This document shows, one piece after another, positions 1 to 4,659 of a DNA stretch of 5,608 nt (the stretch's first letter is position 1; every line of letters begins with the position of its first letter). A model generated the notes under the pieces. That model was not told where the DNA came from, searched no databases, and saw only the letters and a program-made list of their open reading frames with translations. The position numbers and the translations under genes were made by a program. The stretch is from an uncultured Rhodospirillales bacterium (GTDB taxonomy: Bacteria > Pseudomonadota > Alphaproteobacteria > Acetobacterales > Acetobacteraceae). The stretch covers positions 1 to 5,608 of the forward strand of contig CAIZGT010000746.1 of NCBI GenBank assembly GCA_903932545.1. The letters run 5' to 3'.

Positions 1-347
1 AGCAGGCCATTCTTCAGATCGGCACCATCGACGACAATGTGATCGGCCAATACGAAGCGACGCTCAAACGCGCGGCCAGCGATGCCGCGATACAGCACCT
101 CGGCGGTCGGCGCGTCTTGCGCCACCTTGCCAGCAACGATCAGCGTGTTGTCTTTCACCGTCATCTCGATGTCTTCAGGACCAAAGCCTGCAACGGCCAT
201 CGTCAGACGGTAATCGTCGTCGCTGATTTTTTCGATGTTGTAGGGTGGGTAGGACACGTCCGTGGCCGCCGCGGTGTCTACCAACCGAGCCAATCGATCA
301 AAGCCGATGGCGGTACGGAACAAAGGAGACAGATTCATCGCGTTCAT
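1..347 (-). CDS. Small heat-shock protein Hsp20 (IbpA family), C-terminus cut by window edge
   Basis: This is an ATP-independent holdase chaperone of the cytoplasm that binds unfolding proteins under heat stress. The reverse strand reads openly from an ATG at 347 for 115 codons to the window edge. An N-terminal segment (LFRTAIGFDRLARLV, residues 9-23) matches the IbpA-class start. The alpha-crystallin domain begins near residue 33 with YPPYNIEKISDDDYRLTMAV (33-52), followed by AGFGPEDIEM and NTLIVAGK. GIAGRAFERRFVLADHI (88-104) is the usual core strand region, and VDGADLKNGLL begins the last conserved block. The family is normally about 140-160 residues, so perhaps 30-45 residues, including the C-terminal IxI/V tail, are missing only because the window ends. 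The first ATG is preferred over Met4 because an AGAAGG Shine-Dalgarno sequence lies 8 bases upstream. The leader appears to hold an RNA thermometer and a heat-shock-type promoter, described separately. The family call is secure. I leave the symbol empty because alphaproteobacteria often have several hsp20 paralogues. Confidence 0.93.
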   Translation of the reverse strand, partial: MNAMNLSPLFRTAIGFDRLARLVDTAAATDVSYPPYNIEKISDDDYRLTMAVAGFGPEDIEMTVKDNTLIVAGKVAQDAPTAEVLYRGIAGRAFERRFVLADHIVVDGADLKNGL

Positions 348-354
348 TTTTCTG

Positions 355-374
355 ACCTTCTCATCAAGCAAGGT
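355..374 (-). promoter_or_regulatory. ROSE-like RNA thermometer hairpin over the hsp20 ribosome binding site
   Basis: Read on the minus strand, the bases just before the hsp20 start fold as ACCUU / AAGGU plus CUU / GAG, with one unpaired G between the two helices and a GAU triloop. The 3' arm is the Shine-Dalgarno sequence itself (AGAAGG), 8 bases before the ATG at 347. The 5' arm contains UUGCU, and its G is the bulged base. Known ROSE elements of alpha- and gammaproteobacterial small heat-shock genes share a U(U/C)GCU anti-Shine-Dalgarno segment with a bulged conserved G. Heat melts this helix and opens translation. The pairing is seen directly; the thermosensor role is inferred from gene identity plus motif. 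Just upstream, TGCG-TTT-CGCA could form a second small hairpin. Here the SD core paired with UUGCU is AGAA rather than the usual AGGA. Confidence 0.68.
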
Positions 375-390
375 TTGCGAAACGCATCGC

Positions 391-420
391 CCATGCGGGC
401 CGACACTGGTAGCCTCCAAG
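391..420 (-). promoter_or_regulatory. Candidate heat-shock (RpoH-type) promoter for hsp20
   Basis: On the minus strand CTTGGA (420-415) is followed after 15 bases by CCCGCATGG (399-391). This resembles the sigma-32 pattern CTTGAA plus CCCCAT-like, and it sits between the rpmE terminator and hsp20. Transcription would start near 384, giving a leader of roughly 37 bases that still includes the thermometer hairpin. The -10 match is imperfect, and the GCCC-GCAT-GGGC sequence could instead be a leader hairpin if transcription starts further upstream. Confidence 0.35.
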
Positions 421-452
421 ACCCCTGATGGGCATCTCAGACGGACTGGAAA

Positions 453-494
453 TAGAAAACGCCACCCTCGGTTTCAAGAGGGTAGCGTTTTCTA
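453..494 (-). terminator. Intrinsic terminator downstream of rpmE
   Basis: TAGAAAACGC-ACCCTC pairs with GAGGGT-GCGTTTTCTA around an 8-base loop (470-477). In the minus-strand transcript the one non-Watson-Crick position (463/484) becomes a G-U wobble, so all 17 positions pair. In a plus-strand transcript it would be a C-A mismatch, which supports minus-strand function. The 3' arm ends in a U-rich GCGUUUUCUAUUUCC stretch. It begins 27 bases past the rpmE stop and isolates rpmE from hsp20. Confidence 0.88.
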
Positions 495-521
495 AAAATC
501 TCACGCGATGGCAGAAAGCGA

Positions 522-749
522 TCAGGCCTTCTTGATGCCGAGCCCTGCGAATTTCTTGTTGAACTTCGCCACCTGGCCTCCGGTATCCATCATACGCTGC
601 ACGCCGGTCCAGGCCGGATGCGACTTCGGATCGATATCCAAGCGCATCACGTCGCCTTCTTTCCCGGCGCAGGTGCGGGTGCGATATTCGGTGCCATCGG
701 TCATGATGATGGTCACGTAGTGGTATTCTGGGTGGATGCCCGGCTTCAT
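522..749 (-). CDS. rpmE: 50S ribosomal protein L31 (zinc-free type)
   Basis: This is a structural protein of the large ribosomal subunit, located at the central protuberance and bridging toward the 30S head. It has 75 residues, normal for alphaproteobacterial L31. Diagnostic blocks are MKPGIHPEYH at the N-terminus, MTDGTEYRTRT (16-26), GKEGD (29-33), LDIDPKSHPAWTG and the C-terminal GGQVAKFNKKFAGLGIKKA. The four-cysteine zinc site of E. coli RpmE is absent; only Cys27 is present, so this is the C-minus form usual in this class. I chose the ATG at 749 because GGAG lies 9 bases upstream. An in-frame TTG at 764 would give five extra residues but overlaps that Shine-Dalgarno sequence. It appears monocistronic, with a candidate promoter at 803-831 and an intrinsic terminator at 453-494. 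Confidence 0.96.
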   Translation of the reverse strand: MKPGIHPEYHYVTIIMTDGTEYRTRTCAGKEGDVMRLDIDPKSHPAWTGVQRMMDTGGQVAKFNKKFAGLGIKKA

Positions 750-770
750 GGCGAAAAACTCCAATGGCGC

Positions 771-788
771 GACCGATCCCGACCGGTC
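771..788 (-). promoter_or_regulatory. Small inverted repeat in the rpmE leader
   Basis: GACCG (771-775) and CGGTC (784-788) can pair across an 8-base loop. The right part is itself the palindrome GACCGGTC. It lies between the candidate rpmE promoter and the rpmE Shine-Dalgarno sequence, so it would sit in the transcript leader. Ribosomal protein leaders sometimes hold autoregulatory folds, but the stem is only 5 bp and I do not recognise a known L31 leader motif. Confidence 0.25.
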
Positions 789-802
789 ATGCGAAGGCGC
801 GC

Positions 803-831
803 GTATAGCGGGGGCAATGCCGGGGATGCAA
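803..831 (-). promoter_or_regulatory. Candidate housekeeping promoter for rpmE
   Basis: On the minus strand TTGCAT (831-826, preceded by C) is followed after exactly 17 bases by CTATAC (808-803). This fits the alphaproteobacterial housekeeping pattern CTTGAC-N17-CTATA-like reasonably well. It lies 54 bases upstream of the rpmE ATG, in the 147-base gap behind the DUF2513 gene, and predicts a leader of about 45-50 bases. Confidence 0.5.
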
Positions 832-896
832 GCGGATTTGCCACAGTATTCGTGAATGGCGGCACTGCGCGAACACTATCGAGGCAAACTGCGTTC

Positions 897-1271
897 TTAA
901 AAAGACCGCCCGCCTAGGTGATCATTCAAACTCTGCTTCACCACACTGCCCGCGACATCGCCGGTCAGACGCAGCAGGCAGATCAGCAATTCGCCAAACT
1001 TGCCCTTCGCCATCCGCCAAGTGCCGGTGTCGCGGATCAAGTCGAGGTAATCATGCCCGGCCAGGGTCAGGCCGTGGCCGATAAATCCGTCTTCATGTTC
1101 ATCGGCGGCCAGGTATTTCGCCTGGATCAACATGTGGACGTGAAAATGAACCTCGGTCTTGGTGTAACCCTCGATCTCGAAGCTGAAAAACTGGCGCTTG
1201 CGGCCATCAAAGCCAGGCGATTCTTCCACCTCCAGTAAGATGGCGCGCAAGAGGCTCTTGTTTCGCTTCAA
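897..1271 (-). CDS. DUF2513 family protein, function unknown
   Basis: This is a 124-residue cytoplasmic protein with no signal peptide or membrane segment. The N-terminus MKRNKSLLRAILLEVEE matches the DUF2513 opening (MKRDxDLxRxILLxIEE). It is followed by FEIEGYTKTEVHFHVHMLIQ, equivalent to the EGYSEEEIAYHLKLL helix of the family. GLTLAGHDYLDLIRDTGTW corresponds to the family's LTWEGHDFLDxxRDxxxW. This layout looks like a winged-helix fold, but no biochemical role is established. The start is a TTG at 1271: AAGGAGGAG ends 3 bases before it, and the protein then begins exactly where the family does. Longer in-frame starts (ATG 1289, TTG 1331) lack a good Shine-Dalgarno sequence and add residues foreign to the family. 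It stands alone, 139 bases past the binding-protein gene and 147 bases before rpmE. DUF2513 genes often occur in phages and genomic islands, but no mobile gene is visible here. Confidence 0.82.
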   Translation of the reverse strand: MKRNKSLLRAILLEVEESPGFDGRKRQFFSFEIEGYTKTEVHFHVHMLIQAKYLAADEHEDGFIGHGLTLAGHDYLDLIRDTGTWRMAKGKFGELLICLLRLTGDVAGSVVKQSLNDHLGGRSF

Positions 1272-1274
1272 TGA

Positions 1275-1283
1275 CTCCTCCTT
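1275..1283 (-). promoter_or_regulatory. Strong Shine-Dalgarno sequence deciding a TTG start
   Basis: The minus strand reads AAGGAGGAG and, three bases later, TTG AAG CGA. It is the strongest ribosome binding site in the window, and it sits inside the longer open frame, 3' of the ATG at 1289. It therefore favours a TTG start at 1271 for the DUF2513 protein. Confidence 0.8.
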
Positions 1284-1350
1284 CGCCATCAATGCCGTGA
1301 TCGGCACGCAGCACTCATGAGGTGAGCACAACGTCCACCATATATATTGG

Positions 1351-1393
1351 CGTGAACTTTGCGTGACTCAGACGGGAAAATGCACCGTTCACG
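1351..1393. repeat. 7-bp inverted repeat with 29-bp spacer between the binding-protein gene and the DUF2513 gene
   Basis: CGTGAAC (1351-1357) and GTTCACG (1387-1393) are perfect inverted copies. They lie in the gap between the stop of the solute-binding protein gene and the DUF2513 gene. Beside the inner copy is an AT-rich TATATAT stretch (1341-1347), unusual for this GC-rich window, that could be part of a promoter for the DUF2513 gene. No U-tract follows, so it is not a typical terminator. It could be a split operator or chance. Confidence 0.3.
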
Positions 1394-1410
1394 TCAAATG
1401 TGTATCAGCC

Positions 1411-2925
1411 CTACTTCCAAGACGCCTGATAGAAGCGCGGCAATTCGTCTTGGCTGGGATGGAAAATGAGCGCGCGCGAAAAAGCGTAGGTGGCCACATA
1501 GGAGTGCAGCGGCAGCCACAGCGCGCGCTCGCCGATTAGTCGGATAGCGCGGCTATAGGCTTGGCGGCGCTTATCTGCGCTGATAGTGGAACCGCCTTCC
1601 TCGACAAATTGCTCCAGTTCCGGATCGCGTGCCATGTCGCTGTCTCCGCCGCCGAAAAAATACGGCAGAATGGCAGAGACGTCGTTGATCGAGTAGCTGC
1701 CCCAACTGCCCATAAACAGCGGCGCTGAGCCATCGGCCTGTCGCCGCAACGCATCCCCCACCGGCAACTGAGATACACGCGCCCGAATGCCGATTTGCGC
1801 CAGATCCGCCGCGGCTGCCTGGGCGTATTCCGGCAGCACGTAAGACACGATTTCGGTGTTGAACCCGTCCTTGTAGCCTGCCTCCTCCAGCAGCGCGCGG
1901 GCACGCGGGCGATCCAGTGTCACACGCGGTGCGGCGGTTTGGTCGCAGCCGAACTGGGTGGGAAAACACGGCGCATCCGGCACCCGCCCACCAACTGCGA
2001 GCAAGGTGCGTGATAGCGCGTTGCGGTCAATCGCGGCAAAGATCGCAGCGCGCACTTTCGGGTTGGTGAGCGGATTGCCCGCCCCCGATCGCCCCGCTGC
2101 ATCAAGGGCAAGATAGCCGATGCGCATGCTCTCAGCGCGCACTTCCTGCAACGCCGGGTTGGCGGATATCAGGGCGGATTTGTCTGGCGCATAGGCCCAG
2201 ATCCAATCTGCATCGCCATGTAGCAGATCATCCAGCTCAGCTTGCGAGTCTGACACTTGGCGGATCACCACGCGCTGTATCGGCGGCACACCTTTAGGGC
2301 TACTGGCGCGGTAGGCCTCGTTGCGCTCCAACACCAGCCGTTCTGGCGCCACCGAGGTGAGGCGGTACGGCCCCGCGCCAATCGGGTGGCGGCTAAATTC
2401 ATCGGTGCCAACACGGGTACGATATTCGGCGGGCAGGATTGGCAGCACCAAAGCGATGTATTCCAACGCCGCCGGAAACACTCGCTTGAGGCGAATGCGC
2501 ACATGCGTCTCGTCCACCGCCTCGGCCCCCGCGAGCCAGGCATAATTAGATGGTACCGCCACGTGCTTGTCGGTCAGCGCGGTGGCCACGGTGTACACCA
2601 CATCTGAAGCCGTTACCCGCTCACCGTTTTGGAACATGGCGTCGGGGCGTAGGGTAAATTCGAGGGTGGTTTCGTCGAGATATTTCCACGACTCGGCCAA
2701 TAGTGGCTTCAGCGCGAAAGTGTCTGCATCACGGTAAATCAGCCCGTCCCACACCTGATGCGACAGCACGAGGCCGTTGCGCAGCGCGTTGTGGTATGGG
2801 TCTGGATCCAACACCGCCTCGCGCCAGGTGATGCGCAACGTGTCCGCCGATTTCCGCGCCCAGGCAGCAGAACAGCCTGGGGCGACAGAGAGCAGAACAA
2901 GCAGCAACATCACCAAAGCGCGCAT
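1411..2925 (-). CDS. ABC transporter substrate-binding protein, family 5 (peptide/nickel/opine type)
   Basis: This is a 504-residue periplasmic receptor that would hand a peptide, sugar or amino-acid-derived ligand to a DppBC/OppBC-type permease. An N-terminal hydrophobic signal (MRALVMLLLVLLSVAP) leads to two possible processing sites. Signal peptidase I could cut after AWA (residue 23). Cys18 in APGC is a poor lipobox, so a lipoprotein is less likely. Family marks are LAESW (76-80), LRPDAMFQNGERVTASDVVY (92-111), the HPIGAGPYRL block (180-189) and NPKVRAAIFAAIDRNAL (288-304). Cys320 and Cys327 could form a periplasmic disulfide. Length is typical of the family. The ATG at 2925 is chosen because AGG lies 6 bases upstream and it begins 7 bases after the SDR stop; a longer frame from 2964 would overlap the SDR gene and spoil the signal peptide. 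It is the last gene of a three-gene unit. No permease or ATPase is visible, so it is an orphan within this window and its ligand cannot be assigned. Confidence 0.92.
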   Translation of the reverse strand: MRALVMLLLVLLSVAPGCSAAWARKSADTLRITWREAVLDPDPYHNALRNGLVLSHQVWDGLIYRDADTFALKPLLAESWKYLDETTLEFTLRPDAMFQNGERVTASDVVYTVATALTDKHVAVPSNYAWLAGAEAVDETHVRIRLKRVFPAALEYIALVLPILPAEYRTRVGTDEFSRHPIGAGPYRLTSVAPERLVLERNEAYRASSPKGVPPIQRVVIRQVSDSQAELDDLLHGDADWIWAYAPDKSALISANPALQEVRAESMRIGYLALDAAGRSGAGNPLTNPKVRAAIFAAIDRNALSRTLLAVGGRVPDAPCFPTQFGCDQTAAPRVTLDRPRARALLEEAGYKDGFNTEIVSYVLPEYAQAAAADLAQIGIRARVSQLPVGDALRRQADGSAPLFMGSWGSYSINDVSAILPYFFGGGDSDMARDPELEQFVEEGGSTISADKRRQAYSRAIRLIGERALWLPLHSYVATYAFSRALIFHPSQDELPRFYQASWK

Positions 2926-2932
2926 AGGATGC

Positions 2933-3715
2933 CTACCCCATCGTGGCGTTGAACGCCCCGCCATCGAGCAGCAGATTTTGGCCCACGATAAAGCCAGACT
3001 GCGCGCTGCACAGGAACACGCAAGCCGCGCCGAATTCTGCCGGATCGCCCACGCGCCCGGCAGGCGAGGCCTTGGCGCGTTCCATTAGCACCACATCCAC
3101 GTCCTTGCCCGCCGCCTCCGCCGCCGCTTTTGCGTTCGCGCGCAAACGATCGGTTAGAAACGGGCCGGGCAGCAGATTGTTGATCGTCACGTTGTGCTTG
3201 GCCACCTGACGCGACAGCCCGCCGACAAAGCCGGTAAGCCCAGCACGTGCGCCGTTGCTCATGCCGAGCGTGGCGATTGGAGATTTCACCGAGCCGGAAG
3301 TGATGTTGACGATCCGGCCAAAACCCTTGGCGATCATGCCGTCAATCACCGATTTGATCAGCTCAATCGGGGTAAGCATGTTTGCGTCAAGGGCTGCGAT
3401 CCAATCGGCACGCTCCCAACTGCGGAAGTCACCCGGTGGCGGACCACCGGCGTTGTTGACCAAAATATCCGGGTTTGGGCAGGCGGCCAGAGCAGCGGCG
3501 CGGCCTTCAGGTGTGGTGATGTCACCAGCCACTGCAATCACCGTCACCCCGGTTGCCGCCCGGATTTCGGCGGCGGTGGCTTCGAGCGCCTCGGCGCCCC
3601 GCGCCGTGATCACCACGTTCACGCCTTCCTGCGCCAGCGCCATGGCGCAAGCTTTGCCCAAGCCCTTGCTCGCGGCACAGACTAAGGCGGTTTTGCCCTT
3701 CAATCCGGTGTCCAT
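2933..3715 (-). CDS. SDR family oxidoreductase with non-canonical active site (BKR-like)
   Basis: This is a 260-residue Rossmann-fold protein of classical SDR size and overall 3-oxoacyl-ACP-reductase (FabG) likeness. The cofactor loop reads CAASKGLG (13-20), so the usual TGxxxGxG has lost its first Gly. NNAGG (87-91), Asn112, ITSGS (138-142, with Ser140) and the C-terminal FIVGQNLLLDGGAFNA are all in place. At the expected YxxxK position the sequence is SNGAR: Ser153 replaces the catalytic Tyr and Arg157 the Lys. Spacing matches FabG exactly (Asn to Ser 28, Ser to Tyr position 13, then 4), so this is a true substitution and not an alignment slip. I recall a BKR-like SDR subgroup lacking a perfect cofactor motif and catalytic tetrad, and this protein fits it. 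The natural reaction is unknown. The start at ATG 3715 has AAGGGAG about 9 bases upstream, overlapping the thioesterase stop. It sits mid-operon, 13 bases after the thioesterase gene and 7 before the binding-protein gene. Confidence 0.93.
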   Translation of the reverse strand: MDTGLKGKTALVCAASKGLGKACAMALAQEGVNVVITARGAEALEATAAEIRAATGVTVIAVAGDITTPEGRAAALAACPNPDILVNNAGGPPPGDFRSWERADWIAALDANMLTPIELIKSVIDGMIAKGFGRIVNITSGSVKSPIATLGMSNGARAGLTGFVGGLSRQVAKHNVTINNLLPGPFLTDRLRANAKAAAEAAGKDVDVVLMERAKASPAGRVGDPAEFGAACVFLCSAQSGFIVGQNLLLDGGAFNATMG

Positions 3716-3728
3716 ACTCGGCTCTCCC

Positions 3729-4160
3729 TTACATTATTGATTGGAACGCGGCGCGTTGTATGGCCGGGATCGGGGTCGGCGTCATGGTTTCACGGCGCAC
3801 ATAGACATGCACGAAGAACCCCTCGGCCGACGCCACATTCTCATCCGCACGGAACACCGCTGAGGCGTAGCGCACTGAGGAATTGCCGAGCTTCTCCACG
3901 CGGATGCCGACGGTTATTGGGTCTGGATAGGCGATTTCGCGGAGATAACGCAGGTTTGTCTCCGCCACCACACCAACGATCTCGCTGCCGCCCAATTCCA
4001 AAATTCCATTGGCGATCAGGAAGTTGTTCACCGCCGTGTCGATCCACGAATAATACACCACATTGTTGACATGGCCGAACACGTCGTTGTCCTGCCAGCG
4101 CGTGGTGATGGTTTGGAAATAACGGTAATCGGCGCGGGTGGAGAGAGGTGGTCGGCTCAT
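3729..4160 (-). CDS. Acyl-CoA thioesterase, hotdog fold (YbgC/FadM/4-hydroxybenzoyl-CoA thioesterase type)
   Basis: This is a 143-residue cytoplasmic enzyme expected to hydrolyse acyl-CoA or acyl-ACP thioesters to the free acid and CoA or ACP. The signature TRWQDNDVFGHVNNVVYYSW (20-39) carries the family's catalytic Asp (Asp26 in DNDVFGHVNN). It is followed by the long helix DTAVNNFLIANG and the strand block VVAETNLRYLREIAYPDPITVGIRVEKLGNSSVRY. A late segment FFVHVYV (near 115-121) closes the hotdog sheet. Length is normal for the family. The ATG at 4160 is chosen because AGGGA lies about 5 bases upstream and the protein begins near the family's usual start; an in-frame upstream start at 4223 has no support. 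It is first in the minus-strand unit with the SDR and binding-protein genes, divergent from copC. The chain length or aromatic nature of the substrate cannot be read from sequence. Confidence 0.93.
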   Translation of the reverse strand: MSRPPLSTRADYRYFQTITTRWQDNDVFGHVNNVVYYSWIDTAVNNFLIANGILELGGSEIVGVVAETNLRYLREIAYPDPITVGIRVEKLGNSSVRYASAVFRADENVASAEGFFVHVYVRRETMTPTPIPAIQRAAFQSIM

Positions 4161-4181
4161 CGGTTCCCTGGCTCGCTCATG

Positions 4182-4207
4182 AAGGCTTGCGTGACTACAC
4201 AAGCTTT
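4182..4207. promoter_or_regulatory. Imperfect palindrome, candidate operator for the thioesterase-SDR operon
   Basis: GCTTG-c-GT (4185-4192) and AC-a-CAAGC (4197-4204) are inverted around GACT, with flanking AA/TT extending the symmetry to 26 bp. It lies 21 bases upstream of the thioesterase start in the divergent region. It overlaps a possible minus-strand -10 element, which would suit a dimeric repressor. No regulator gene is in the window, and I do not recognise the sequence as a known operator. Confidence 0.4.
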
Positions 4208-4222
4208 GCGGCACAGCGTCCA
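4194..4222 (-). promoter_or_regulatory. Candidate promoter for the thioesterase-SDR-binding-protein operon
   Basis: On the minus strand TGGACG (4222-4217) and TGTAGT (4199-4194) are spaced by 17 bases and each matches the housekeeping consensus at 4 of 6 positions. Transcription would start near 4187, about 27 bases before the ATG. The match is moderate, and the main support is position and spacing. Confidence 0.3.
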
Positions 4223-4247
4223 CCCCATCCAGGCGAGAGGGTGCGCA

Positions 4248-4277
4248 TTGGACATGTGCAAGATCAGGCGCTAGATC
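4248..4277 (+). promoter_or_regulatory. Weak candidate promoter for copCD
   Basis: TTGGAC (4248-4253) followed after 18 bases by TAGATC (4272-4277) is the best plus-strand pair between the divergent genes. The -10 element is poor. I see no convincing CueR/MerR-type dyad or CsoR-type palindrome between it and copC, so copper control cannot be argued from sequence. Confidence 0.2.
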
Positions 4278-4302
4278 GCTGCCGTCAGAATAGGTTGTGC
4301 AG

Positions 4303-4659
4303 ATGCGAAGAAGAGCGGTTCTGGTGGCTGCATTAACCCTGGTAGGTGCCCGCGCGGCCCAGGCTCATGCCATTTTGCTGGACAGCACGCCCGCCATTGG
4401 CGGCACGGTGCCTGCTGGGCCGATCAAATTCACCTTCCGCTACAACAGCCGCATCGACCGTCGCCGCTCGCGCCTGCTGATCACCGGGCCAGATAAGGCC
4501 CAGTCGATCCTGCCGATCTTGGATGAAGGGACGGACGATATTGTGTTCGCCTCGGCCACGCTCTCGCCCGGCACCTACACCATTCGCTGGCAGGTGCTGG
4601 CGGTGGACGGGCACATCACCCGCGGCGATGTGCCGTTCACGGTGGGTGGAGCGCAGTAG
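4303..4659 (+). CDS. copC: CopC-type periplasmic copper-binding protein
   Basis: This is a 118-residue exported beta-barrel protein that binds copper in the periplasm and is thought to pass it to CopD. The signal peptide is MRRRAVLVAALTLVGARAAQA (cleaved after residue 21); the mature chain starts with His in HAILLDSTPAIGGTVP. The N-terminal His together with the VDGH motif (Asp and His, near residues 100-103) are the ligands of the Cu(II) site of the family. The mature chain has no Met and no Cys, so the Met-rich Cu(I) site of Pseudomonas CopC is missing. RRAVL fits a twin-arginine RRxPhiPhi motif, and an Arg near the cleavage site is also Tat-like, though Sec export is possible. The ATG at 4303 has TAGG ending 8 bases upstream; the in-frame GTG at 4297 is too close to that site. 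The stop directly abuts the copD start, implying co-transcription. Confidence 0.94.
   Translation: MRRRAVLVAALTLVGARAAQAHAILLDSTPAIGGTVPAGPIKFTFRYNSRIDRRRSRLLITGPDKAQSILPILDEGTDDIVFASATLSPGTYTIRWQVLAVDGHITRGDVPFTVGGAQ

Noticed and set aside
39..428. Plus-strand open frame of 129 codons at the left edge
   Set aside because: It lies opposite the hsp20 frame, its translation resembles no family, and the minus strand gives a clear alpha-crystallin domain.
840..897. Possible terminator after the DUF2513 gene
   Set aside because: No stable GC-rich stem followed by a U-tract could be found between the stop at 897 and the rpmE promoter candidate.
918..1238. Plus-strand open frame of 106 codons opposite the DUF2513 gene
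   Set aside because: It is a mirror of the minus-strand frame with no Shine-Dalgarno sequence. The minus strand has family motifs and a strong ribosome binding site.
1337..1350. CCATATATATTGG-like sequence as a palindromic operator
   Set aside because: The symmetry fails when the two halves are aligned; it is better described as an AT-rich stretch.
2908..2925. Lipobox at APGC making the binding protein a lipoprotein
   Set aside because: Position -3 is Ala and -2 is Pro, a poor match to L-A/S-G/A-C, while AWA after residue 23 is a good signal peptidase I site.
3194..3740. Two long plus-strand frames opposite the SDR gene (163 and 161 codons)
   Set aside because: They are GC-driven antisense frames over a gene with clear SDR motifs, and their translations show no recognisable domain.
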